From NCBI GenBank assembly GCA_964409335.1, contig CAYPCW010000024.1, positions 1 to 39,521 of the forward strand: DNA of 39,521 nt, read 5' to 3'. Source of the DNA: JABMOW01 sp964409335. GTDB lineage: Bacteria; Fidelibacterota; Marinisomatia; SCGC-AAA003-L08; JACNLC01. Numbering within the stretch: the first letter of the stretch is position 1; each line of letters begins with the position of its first letter. The translations under genes were made by a program, and so were the position numbers. A model generated the notes under the pieces. It worked only from the letters and a program-made list of their open reading frames with translations, was not told the DNA's origin and made no database searches. Positions 32,286-39,521 of the stretch are shown here, in pieces.

Positions 32286-33092
32286 TTATTCTGCCCGGCG
32301 AACCGGGTTGGGACCGGATTTTACCGAACATTCATCCCAATAATAGCACCAGTTGCAAAGGATAGATTCCCTTGGATAAAAATTGCCCATATCTTCAGAC
32401 AACTCCCGGATTTGAGTTACCTGTTTTTTAAGCTTTTTCCGAAATATGGCAATTTCTTCATCTGAATGAACAACGCTGACTTCAATTCCCTGACGGAGAA
32501 AATGCCAGTTTAGGGTAATGTCAACCACATCTTTATAGTTTTCCACCACGGAAATGTGATATATGACAAGCTGCATATTGTTTTTGGCTGAGTTAATGGT
32601 CAATGGGTGTTTACCGGTCTTGTAATCATGGATCGTAAATTTCCCCGGTTTGGGTTGATCCAACCGGTCGATGACCCCCCGAAACCCGGTTTCTTCGTCC
32701 AGTTCAAACTCGGTTTCGATTTCTGTACCCACCACATATTCATCAAAGGTGGGACCATATTTAAAATAATAGTTAGAGAGGCATCGTTTCCCCAAATTGT
32801 AGTAATAATCCACCGTTGTACGGGTGTCTGCAATAAAAATGTTATCATGCCACAGCTTGGTCCAGATATCGTCATACTGCTGACAAATGCTGTCAAACGT
32901 GATGTAAGGCTTTAATACGTTCTCTTTTTGATAAAGCCACTCAAGGACAGAGTGAACACAATTCCCCATGAATGCCTCGATACTTTCGTCACTTTTCCGA
33001 ATACCATCCATATAGATAATTTTATATAATTCCCTGCATGACTTGAATGTGCTTAGCTGAGAATAGGAAAAATAGTATTTTTTTTCTGACAT
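32286..33092 (-). CDS. PD-(D/E)XK nuclease with Cas4/AddB-like Fe-S cysteine set
   Basis: A 268-residue RecB-family nuclease domain protein. The active-site block is FRGVIDRLDQ, then IHDYKTGKHP (Asp plus Asp-Tyr-Lys). One Cys near the N-terminus (STFKSCRELY) and three at the C-terminus (CNWCYYWDEC, CxxCx5C) match the four-Cys iron-sulphur arrangement of Cas4 and AddB nucleases. I start it at ATG 33092 (MSEKKYYFSYSQLSTFKSC), where the family begins; upstream residues lie in the GWxTD gene. No CRISPR array, cas1/cas2 or helicase is nearby, so it is a stand-alone PD-(D/E)XK protein of unknown role. Confidence 0.82.
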   Translation of the reverse strand: MSEKKYYFSYSQLSTFKSCRELYKIIYMDGIRKSDESIEAFMGNCVHSVLEWLYQKENVLKPYITFDSICQQYDDIWTKLWHDNIFIADTRTTVDYYYNLGKRCLSNYYFKYGPTFDEYVVGTEIETEFELDEETGFRGVIDRLDQPKPGKFTIHDYKTGKHPLTINSAKNNMQLVIYHISVVENYKDVVDITLNWHFLRQGIEVSVVHSDEEIAIFRKKLKKQVTQIRELSEDMGNFYPRESILCNWCYYWDECSVKSGPNPVRRAE

Positions 33093-33102
33093 GGGCTTAA
33101 TA

Positions 33103-34353
33103 TTAATAGGTTTGTCTGAAAAGACGATAATCACCAAATCCATCATCAATGAAGATGAATTTTTTACCAGAATATGTCCAAATTTCGTAGGTTCTCCCGA
33201 AACTGTCCCGGTTGGTCGTTTCCACCGATTCGGGATTTCCATATTGGATGTACACAATCCCCCTGTCGGATTTCCAGCCGGGAGAAAGGACGCCGAAATG
33301 AATATTGGCATATTCGACCCGGATATAAAATTCGTTTAACAGTTCGTTTTCTTCCGTATCGGGCGTCGGATCCTGCTCCTTCCAGTAGTCGTACAGAAAA
33401 GATTTCTGTTCAGATGGAGACATCTTTTTCAGATCTTTGTAATCCCGGTACGGTAAAATGGCTGACATGACATTCATCATCATCTTAACGTCTTGAAAAT
33501 ACCGGTCAAGGGAGGTATTTACGAATCCGATTTCCGCTGTCGAAATTTTGTCACCAATTTTTACTTCAAATTCATATAACCCTATCCATTCCTTGTCCAC
33601 CGCTATTGGAATCATCACAAAACCTAATTCATCCGGCGTTAACTGTACGGATGACGATACAATTTCAACCTCCATATCTTTAATTACATAATGAGCCTCA
33701 TATTTCTCCTTCCGGATCAACACTGGTACCTGTATTTTCAAAAATAGTGTATCAATACTCAGTTCAATATTATCACCTGAAAATTTGTACTCATGATTGA
33801 CTCGGATCATGGGTTGAATCTCACTGATCTCTGTGATTTCAGATAATTTAACAGTCTCGGTTTTTTTCCACTCATGTTTGCTGTCGTTGTCAATGATCAT
33901 GATAGAAAAAATATAGGTGCCTACGGGCAGGTTCAGCGAGTTATGGGATTTGACAAATTTATTTGGGTCCCGGGTATCTTCATAATAATATTCTTCTGCA
34001 ATTACATTCCAGGTTTCATGGTAAACCTGCCTATCCGTACTGATATTGATGACGGATAATTTGAAGGATAAAGATGCCATGAAATGATCGCCTTTTTTCT
34101 GAAAGATAAAAAACGGATTTGGTGAATGGATCGCAACATCCACTAATATACGACCGGCATCCTGAGACTGAAAGTGGTTGATCCACAAATGATGCTCCAT
34201 CCGGTGTAATGGATTTTCCCGGGGAATCAAACGGGATGAGCATCCTGAGATGAGAAGACCCAGCAGGAGATAGGTGAAAGTTTTATTTATGATAACGACT
34301 CCAGTTGTATATCGCAAATCCTTTATCGGTGCCAAACCAAACCCAATTATCAT
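33103..34353 (-). CDS. GWxTD-domain lipoprotein
   Basis: A protein of up to 416 residues with a lipoprotein signal ending LLLGLLISGCSS. The C-terminal GWxTD domain has FLYDYWKEQDPTPDTEENE, RVEYANIHF and PGWKSDRGIVYIQYGNPESV, i.e. the eponymous motif as GWKSD. GWxTD proteins are common in FCB-group bacteria and their role is not settled. The start is uncertain: ATG 34353 gives a long n-region and a 71-base overlap with the propeller gene, while TTG 34317 would give a more usual signal length. Cotranscription with the propeller gene is likely. Confidence 0.8.
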   Translation of the reverse strand: MIIGFGLAPIKDLRYTTGVVIINKTFTYLLLGLLISGCSSRLIPRENPLHRMEHHLWINHFQSQDAGRILVDVAIHSPNPFFIFQKKGDHFMASLSFKLSVINISTDRQVYHETWNVIAEEYYYEDTRDPNKFVKSHNSLNLPVGTYIFSIMIIDNDSKHEWKKTETVKLSEITEISEIQPMIRVNHEYKFSGDNIELSIDTLFLKIQVPVLIRKEKYEAHYVIKDMEVEIVSSSVQLTPDELGFVMIPIAVDKEWIGLYEFEVKIGDKISTAEIGFVNTSLDRYFQDVKMMMNVMSAILPYRDYKDLKKMSPSEQKSFLYDYWKEQDPTPDTEENELLNEFYIRVEYANIHFGVLSPGWKSDRGIVYIQYGNPESVETTNRDSFGRTYEIWTYSGKKFIFIDDGFGDYRLFRQTY

Positions 34354-35884
34354 CGCAGTTAATATTATAAATGGTGGTCCCGGGGATTCCGTCCACAGAT
34401 GAATATCTCATATTTTTACCCGTATCCATGTCTAAAAGTATCGCATCTTTCATGTCGGTCAGCCATACAAATTTTCCATTTACCGCAAATTTGAAAACTT
34501 CGTCCTCATAGATTTGTGTCAATTCATCATGGTTATTGACCGTAAATAATCCTTTTTTTCCCAAAATCAACGAGTTGCCCTGGGCAGAGATGGATTTATA
34601 AGGAGTGGAGGTTATTTTGTGCTCGTCACCGGAAATAAGGTCAAACCGAAATACCCCGGAGTCAGTGGCTACAAACAAATCCTTATCCTTAATATCCAAA
34701 TCGAAAATTTGAGAATTGCTCAATGGATATAAAAACTCCGGCTGTGTTTCATCGATGCTGTTCTGAGGAACGGACATCACCCAAACCCCCCTGGCAGTCG
34801 CAAGATACAATTTCCCGTCTTTTTCCACCATATCCCACACGGATGGATCCCCTAATCCTTCCAAAACAAAATCCCATCGCTCATCCGCCACATTTAAAAT
34901 CAATAGTCCCTGTACCGTGCCTACGTAAAGGAAGTACTTTACTCTCAATATACAATTTATATTGGTATCCTTGATGTACCCAATGTCGTTTAGATAAAAG
35001 TCTGTCCACTGGTTATCTTTTTCATACCACCTGTAGATGAAATTATTCTGCTGATTCAGGTTTGTGATCTGTCCCGTTCGTTTGAATACATTATCGCCCA
35101 ACCACCAGTTACGATTTTGATCATAGTAGAGTGTGGTCACATGGTTTAAAGGGGATCCCAGATAGATTTTCTGACTACCGGAACGATACGGACTCTGTTT
35201 AACCACAAATCCCCTATTCGTACCTATCCAATGATTTCTATTGGTATCCGTCATCACCAGTGTCGCCTGGACGGGTGAAAATAAATTACGATTATCGTAG
35301 GAGGTTGAAAGCTCATTTTGGAGATCATTCGTGTATTCTTGTACCCGCTCCCCGGCTTCACCGAACCGGGAACTTCCCCACTTGATAAAATTAGTGTCTA
35401 CAAATTCATCCGGGGTAACCTCGTTTCCATTAAACGGATCCAGCGCCAAGTATTTTCCCTGGTATTTTAGCCAAATATTTCCATCTGTGCTGCCGATTTC
35501 ATCTACACCTCTGCCGATAACCGGCAGGGAAGTCTGGGTCCAATAGGTTCCGATTGCCGGCTTGTAACTGACGCCGTTTTCATGAACTACCCAGAAAAAA
35601 TCTGTATTAATGTCATAGAACATGTGGTAAATCATTTTTGCATCCAAATAATGGGAAAGGGTAAATCCATAGGACATCGTCTTATTCATCTTATCCCATA
35701 CATAAATCCCGTCATCGGTGGCAAAATAGACTTCCCAGGTATTTTCTGTTATTGCATTTACCACCATAGGGGTGGTTTTAATATCCCAATCGCCTTCAAC
35801 ATAGGCGAAGTTTTGTCCGCTCACCCTTGTTAACGCGACGGTTGAGAACAGAATAGCCAGATGAATGATCTTTTTCGAACTCAT
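34283..35884 (-). CDS. Secreted sensor-type beta-propeller protein
   Basis: A 533-residue protein with a signal peptide (IIHLAILFSTVALTRVSG). It then has repeated blades of the two-component regulator propeller kind, with WEVYFATDDGIYVWDK, KLYLATARGVWVMS, DLFVATDSGVFRFD and WVWFGTDKGFAIYN. There is no histidine kinase, membrane helix or sorting tail after the propeller, so it is not a hybrid sensor. The ATG overlaps the gpmI stop as ATGA, and its end overlaps the GWxTD gene. A role as a ligand-binding envelope protein working with the GWxTD lipoprotein is inference from coupling only. Confidence 0.75.
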   Translation of the reverse strand: MSSKKIIHLAILFSTVALTRVSGQNFAYVEGDWDIKTTPMVVNAITENTWEVYFATDDGIYVWDKMNKTMSYGFTLSHYLDAKMIYHMFYDINTDFFWVVHENGVSYKPAIGTYWTQTSLPVIGRGVDEIGSTDGNIWLKYQGKYLALDPFNGNEVTPDEFVDTNFIKWGSSRFGEAGERVQEYTNDLQNELSTSYDNRNLFSPVQATLVMTDTNRNHWIGTNRGFVVKQSPYRSGSQKIYLGSPLNHVTTLYYDQNRNWWLGDNVFKRTGQITNLNQQNNFIYRWYEKDNQWTDFYLNDIGYIKDTNINCILRVKYFLYVGTVQGLLILNVADERWDFVLEGLGDPSVWDMVEKDGKLYLATARGVWVMSVPQNSIDETQPEFLYPLSNSQIFDLDIKDKDLFVATDSGVFRFDLISGDEHKITSTPYKSISAQGNSLILGKKGLFTVNNHDELTQIYEDEVFKFAVNGKFVWLTDMKDAILLDMDTGKNMRYSSVDGIPGTTIYNINCDDNWVWFGTDKGFAIYNWSRYHK

Positions 35885-37395
35885 CTCTTCAGCCGGCTGA
35901 TCCCATCCATCTCTTTTGGGATAGGGATTTGAAGATAATCCAGAATTGTAGGTGCAATGTCAGCCAGTTTTCCGTTCCGGGTGAGTCGAAAACGGTCTGT
36001 CGGTTCGCACATCACAAAAGGGACAGGGAAGGTTGTATGTGCCGTGTGGGGTCCTCCCGTTTCGGGGTTTACCATGAGTTCAAGATTTCCGTGGTCGGCG
36101 GTAAGGAAGATGGTTCCACCTGAATTTTTCATCGCCTTGTCAATCCTCCCCACGCATTGATCGATGGTCTCCATTGCGATGATTGCCGCTCCAAGATTTC
36201 CCGTGTGACCCACCATATCCGGATTTGCAAAATTTAGTATGATGGCATCAAACCGATCCTGATTAATGGCTTCGACAACCTTATCTGTGACCAGGTGTGC
36301 GCTCATTTCCGGCTGAAGGTCATAGGTAGCAATCCGGGGTGATGGAACCATGATCCGCTCTTCACCCGGAAAAACGGTCTCTTGCCCCCCATTGAAAAAG
36401 TAGGTTACATGGGCATATTTTTCCGTTTCTGCTATTCTGAGTTGCCGGTAGCCTTGATTTGAAAGGATTTCAGGAAAAATATTCGTCAATGACAAGGATG
36501 GAAACATCACGGGGAATGTGAAATTTTCCTGATATTGTGTCATGCTGCAATACCATATCGACCGGGGCACAACGGTGAATTCATTGAAATTTGGGTCTGT
36601 AAACACCCGGGAAATTTGTCGCATACGATCCGCACGATAATTGAACATGAGCACTCCGTCACCATTGGCTACAGGGGTTGAATCACCGATGATTTTCGGT
36701 AGAATAAATTCATCGGTAATGTCGTGGGAATAAGAATCGAGTATGGCTGCTTCAGCGGTGTTAAACCGCTCACCTCTACACTGGATAAACATTTCAAATG
36801 CCCGCCGGATCCGCTCCCACCGGTTGTCCCGGTCCATCGCATAATATCTTCCGCAGACTGTGGAAATCCGTCCATATTTTAGTTCAGTCAAATATGCTTC
36901 AAGATCAGTTATGTATCGAATACCACTGTTCGGTGGTGTATCCCTTCCATCAGTAAAACAATGAATGACCGTGTTCGGGACATGTGCATCCCGGGCACAC
37001 CGGATGAGGGTTTTCAGATGATCAAAATGGCTATGAACACCCCCATCGCTCACCAGTCCCATCAAATGCAGCGTGGAATGATTTATTTTTACCGAAGTAA
37101 ACAGGTCAGACAGCACGGGGTTTTTCTGAAACCCGCCTGAACGAATAGCATCATTGATACGGACCAGATCCTGTTTGACGACCCTACCCGCACCGATATT
37201 GGTATGACCCACTTCGGAGTTCCCCATCACACCCTCAGGCAACCCTACGGCTTGCCCGGACGTTTCGAGCTGAATATTAGCACAACGGGCTTTCATTCTG
37301 TCCAGGATTGGCGTGTTTGAAAGGATAACCGCATTGGAGTCTGATTCGCTTCGGATACCATAACCGTCTAATATGATCAATATAAATTTTTTCAC
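35881..37395 (-). CDS. gpmI: 2,3-bisphosphoglycerate-independent phosphoglycerate mutase
   Basis: A 504-residue glycolytic enzyme of the alkaline-phosphatase fold. It starts FILIILDGYGIRSES, has the phosphoserine loop MGNSEVGHTNIGAGRVV, FTDGRDTPPNSG and the metal site TADHGNLELM. I prefer the GTG at 37395 (VKKFILIILDGYG), because the family begins there and the longer TTG start at 37449 lies against the terminator hairpin. It follows that hairpin, so it needs its own promoter, and it leads a run of five genes of unrelated function. Confidence 0.95.
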   Translation of the reverse strand: MKKFILIILDGYGIRSESDSNAVILSNTPILDRMKARCANIQLETSGQAVGLPEGVMGNSEVGHTNIGAGRVVKQDLVRINDAIRSGGFQKNPVLSDLFTSVKINHSTLHLMGLVSDGGVHSHFDHLKTLIRCARDAHVPNTVIHCFTDGRDTPPNSGIRYITDLEAYLTELKYGRISTVCGRYYAMDRDNRWERIRRAFEMFIQCRGERFNTAEAAILDSYSHDITDEFILPKIIGDSTPVANGDGVLMFNYRADRMRQISRVFTDPNFNEFTVVPRSIWYCSMTQYQENFTFPVMFPSLSLTNIFPEILSNQGYRQLRIAETEKYAHVTYFFNGGQETVFPGEERIMVPSPRIATYDLQPEMSAHLVTDKVVEAINQDRFDAIILNFANPDMVGHTGNLGAAIIAMETIDQCVGRIDKAMKNSGGTIFLTADHGNLELMVNPETGGPHTAHTTFPVPFVMCEPTDRFRLTRNGKLADIAPTILDYLQIPIPKEMDGISRLKR

Positions 37396-37453
37396 GGGAT
37401 TCAATTTAGTATTTGTGAATCTCTTCACCGCATTGATATTCGCATGCAAAATG

Positions 37454-37482
37454 AGCGGGGGCGAAAATGTTCCGCCCCCGCT
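37454..37482 (-). terminator. GC-rich hairpin, probable terminator after the Cys-rich T9SS protein gene
   Basis: A perfect 10-base inverted repeat AGCGGGGGCG / CGCCCCCGCT (37454-37463 and 37473-37482) has a 9-base loop. On the minus strand it lies 24 bases after the stop of the T9SS-tailed gene and is followed by CATTTTG, a short T-run. The stem is strong; the weak T-run lowers certainty of termination. Confidence 0.6.
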
Positions 37483-37506
37483 GAAGTATCCGGTTGAGAT
37501 ATACTT

Positions 37507-39521
37507 TTATTTTACAAGCATAATTTTCTGAATATCTGAATACTGGCCGGCGGTTAATTTTACAAAATATACACCACTGGGTTGGTTTTTAGCATTCCAG
37601 ATAACGGAGTAGTACCCTGGCTCTGTTTCTTTTGTAACCAGATTCGTGATCCATTGTCCCTTCATATCAAAGATATCAATTTTTACCACTGATGTCCCGG
37701 GTATCCGGTAGGAAATGGTTGTTGAAGGATTGAATGGATTAGGATATGCGTGAGACAGAGAAAAATCTTTGGGCACAGCCAATTCACCTGATACCATGAT
37801 ACTTCCTGTTGTTAACGGTTCACTGCCGAAATATGAATGACTCAAATCTGAAGTGACATATTTTTCAATATTGTCTCTCTGGCTCCATAGCTTAAGATTA
37901 ATCAGATCTCCTTCGTGCCAGCCATCCAATTGGATGTCATAGTTTTCATATCCCTGCCAGGTTACCAACAGCACAGGCTGGTTCAAATCCGCTATGGCTG
38001 TTGCGCCCACAACGGTGCCGTGTGCATAGGCGACCAATTCGTCACCCACCTGAACATCTCCCTGTATACCGGTAATAATCACAGGGTGTGACAAGCCGGT
38101 TTCAAAGATATTATAATGCCGGGACTGACTGGCCAAAAACTGACTTTCCAGATTATCCTGATCAGGTATTCTGGCAAGCCCTTCACCAGTGGGATAAGTC
38201 AGAGTTGCCCCGCTGGTTCCGCTCAGGTAAATTTGATATCCTTTCCCTGGCTGCATACCACCGGTAGCATTGATTGAATTCACATTAAAAGACGGCACAT
38301 AATAGTGACCTGCATCGTCCTGCACCATTAATATGGGCAACCCCGCCATTGCGGTCACGACGGATATGGGAGACTGTAACTGATATGCAACATTGTTCCA
38401 GAATAACGGGTTCAACGGAATTGTGCAATCATTGGATACAATACCATATCCTTCAACATTGATGGCTAATGAGGTTGTACCGGAAAGATAGACCCGATAA
38501 CCATCTGTACAGGATACGTTCAAAATATTATTTACACCAAATCCAGGTAAGTAATATTGTGACTGGTCATTCGTTACGATTAGTACATCTGATGCAGGGA
38601 ATATATTGGTAACTGCCGGATTTGATGGGCTAAGATAGAAGGATATGTTGTTCCATCTCGTTGGCAATAACGTGACAGACTGGGTAATAAAATATTGACA
38701 ATCCCCGGCATTTTCAACTGTGGCACATGGATCATAATTCAGGGCTTCCATATCCATACAACCGTATCGGTTGGCGTCAATATTTGCGACCGTTACGATG
38801 GAACCGAATGTTCCATTCCCAGTCGTATAGCTGACCTGACCGGCTGGTATTGAATATTCACCGCAATCACCATTTCCGTCCCATGCTTTATAACTGATGG
38901 CATGTCCTGCAACATACCCGGCCAGTTGTGTACCGCCGATATTACAGTTATCGACAGATCCGATGGCAACAATATTCATCTGGCCCATATTATAAACACT
39001 CGCACCAACCAGCAACTCACCGTGTTGATCCGAACAATCGTTATAATTGATCAAGCCGGACATATCGTACAGACCCACTTCATCCAGCGGATTTAATCCA
39101 TCGGTAATATTTACAATAATCAGAGAGCTGATCCCTGTTTCAATAGGCAGGTTTGTAAAATGCTGCAAGGATAAACAGTCATTGCCCGGGTCATCGTCGC
39201 ACGTCCCACAATCATCATAATAAGCGGCGCCACCACATACACCGGCACAATCGTATTCTGCGGTCCCATCGCAATCACCGGTGCAGTCTATAATGTTGGA
39301 TTGGCAATCGGGTGCCGGATCAGTACAATCCAGTGTCCAGCCATCCTCCACCAGAGCGTCACAATATTCAGTTTCTGTGCCCGGCGTTCCCATTTCGTCT
39401 TCATCATCATCGAAACAAAATGTCATGGTTTGGGCATCCCCGTCGCAGACGCCGGCACAGTCCATAGCGCCGTTGAAGTCTTCAGGATCAACACAGTCGT
39501 CGCACTCGTCGGTCACATAGG
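37507..39521 (-). CDS. Cys-rich repeat protein with T9SS sorting tail (5' end beyond window)
   Basis: At least 671 codons, open at the window edge. The visible N-terminal part is rich in Cys and Asp, with DCAGVCDGDA, DCTGDCDGTAEYDCAGVCGG and DDCGTCDDDPGNDC. A further motif GCMDMEALNYDPCATVENAG matches the GCxDxxAxNYxPxATxxxG type seen in FCB-group surface proteins. Two related beta domains follow (RVYLSGTTSLAINVEGYG and YQIYLSGTSGATLTYPTGEG). The last 80 residues are a T9SS type A tail, starting AYPNPFNPSTTISYRI and ending SDIQKIMLVK. It should be exported by type IX secretion and anchored or released at the surface. Its activity is unknown. Confidence 0.8.
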   Translation of the reverse strand, partial: YVTDECDDCVDPEDFNGAMDCAGVCDGDAQTMTFCFDDDEDEMGTPGTETEYCDALVEDGWTLDCTDPAPDCQSNIIDCTGDCDGTAEYDCAGVCGGAAYYDDCGTCDDDPGNDCLSLQHFTNLPIETGISSLIIVNITDGLNPLDEVGLYDMSGLINYNDCSDQHGELLVGASVYNMGQMNIVAIGSVDNCNIGGTQLAGYVAGHAISYKAWDGNGDCGEYSIPAGQVSYTTGNGTFGSIVTVANIDANRYGCMDMEALNYDPCATVENAGDCQYFITQSVTLLPTRWNNISFYLSPSNPAVTNIFPASDVLIVTNDQSQYYLPGFGVNNILNVSCTDGYRVYLSGTTSLAINVEGYGIVSNDCTIPLNPLFWNNVAYQLQSPISVVTAMAGLPILMVQDDAGHYYVPSFNVNSINATGGMQPGKGYQIYLSGTSGATLTYPTGEGLARIPDQDNLESQFLASQSRHYNIFETGLSHPVIITGIQGDVQVGDELVAYAHGTVVGATAIADLNQPVLLVTWQGYENYDIQLDGWHEGDLINLKLWSQRDNIEKYVTSDLSHSYFGSEPLTTGSIMVSGELAVPKDFSLSHAYPNPFNPSTTISYRIPGTSVVKIDIFDMKGQWITNLVTKETEPGYYSVIWNAKNQPSGVYFVKLTAGQYSDIQKIMLVK

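Noticed and set aside
32286..33092. Possible CRISPR-associated Cas4
   Set aside because: No repeat-spacer array, cas1 or cas2 is present anywhere in the window; the Cys and catalytic pattern alone only supports a Cas4-like PD-(D/E)XK protein.
32286..33311. Longer start (33311) for the PD-(D/E)XK gene
   Set aside because: The added 73 residues are out-of-frame reading of the GWxTD gene's conserved C-terminal domain.
37396..37449. Longer gpmI start at TTG 37449
   Set aside because: The extra 18 residues precede the family start, have no ribosome binding site and abut the terminator hairpin.

Overview
The window reads as chromosomal core and envelope DNA from a didermic bacterium of the Fibrobacteres-Chlorobi-Bacteroidetes (FCB) assemblage. 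The best guess is Candidatus Marinimicrobia (Neomarinimicrobiota) or a close relative. Grounds: two secreted proteins carry C-terminal tails of the type IX secretion (T9SS) kind, one with the classic YPNPFNPSTT start. There is a PorV/PorQ-family outer-membrane protein, a GWxTD-domain lipoprotein, and Cys-rich DCAGVCxG and GCxDxxAxNY repeats. Many starts lack a clear Shine-Dalgarno sequence, and GTG and TTG starts occur. This assignment is inference; no rRNA is present. I saw no tRNA, rRNA, CRISPR, transposase, integrase or phage gene.

Layout, in the direction of transcription (nearly everything is on the minus strand, so from high to low coordinates). (1) 39521-37507: 3' part of a T9SS-exported Cys-rich repeat protein, closed by a strong hairpin. 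(2) 37395-31808: gpmI, a secreted sensor-type propeller, a GWxTD lipoprotein, a Fe-S PD-(D/E)XK nuclease and a GNAT acetyltransferase, overlapping or closely packed. (3) 31484-30354: the only plus-strand gene, a bacterial homologue of the GTDC1/QTMAN tRNA-queuosine mannosyltransferase family, flanked by the two non-coding stretches at 31485-31807 and 30141-30353. (4) 30089-19447: an orphan OppF-type ATPase, mtaB, a deoxynucleoside kinase, purN, purH and then the rod-shape set mreB, mreC, mreD, mrdA, rodA. (5) 19336-12442: a tightly packed envelope module of a CpoB/YbgF-like lipoprotein, a short degenerate glycogen-synthase-like protein, a large lipoprotein with acidic repeats, a beta-barrel and a TPR lipoprotein. 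(6) 12412-7487: rpiB, glyA, nrdR, then mlaE, mlaF, mlaD and a Trm112-like zinc protein, ending at an intrinsic terminator. (7) 7240-1: porV, an M6-like protein whose zinc site has been lost, a peptidase-MA/propeller/barrel fusion and the 5' end of another secreted protein.

How it fits together: regions 4-6 join nucleotide and one-carbon metabolism (purN, purH, glyA, nrdR, dNK, rpiB) to cell-wall elongation (mre/mrd) and outer-membrane upkeep (mla, tol-type). Regions 1, 2, 5 and 7 are rich in exported proteins.

The most unusual items are: the M6-like pseudoprotease carrying an in-frame G10 tract at its domain boundary; the five-gene envelope module built round a pseudo-glycosyltransferase; the bacterial QTMAN-like gene; a possible attenuator in front of porV; and the protease-propeller-barrel fusion.
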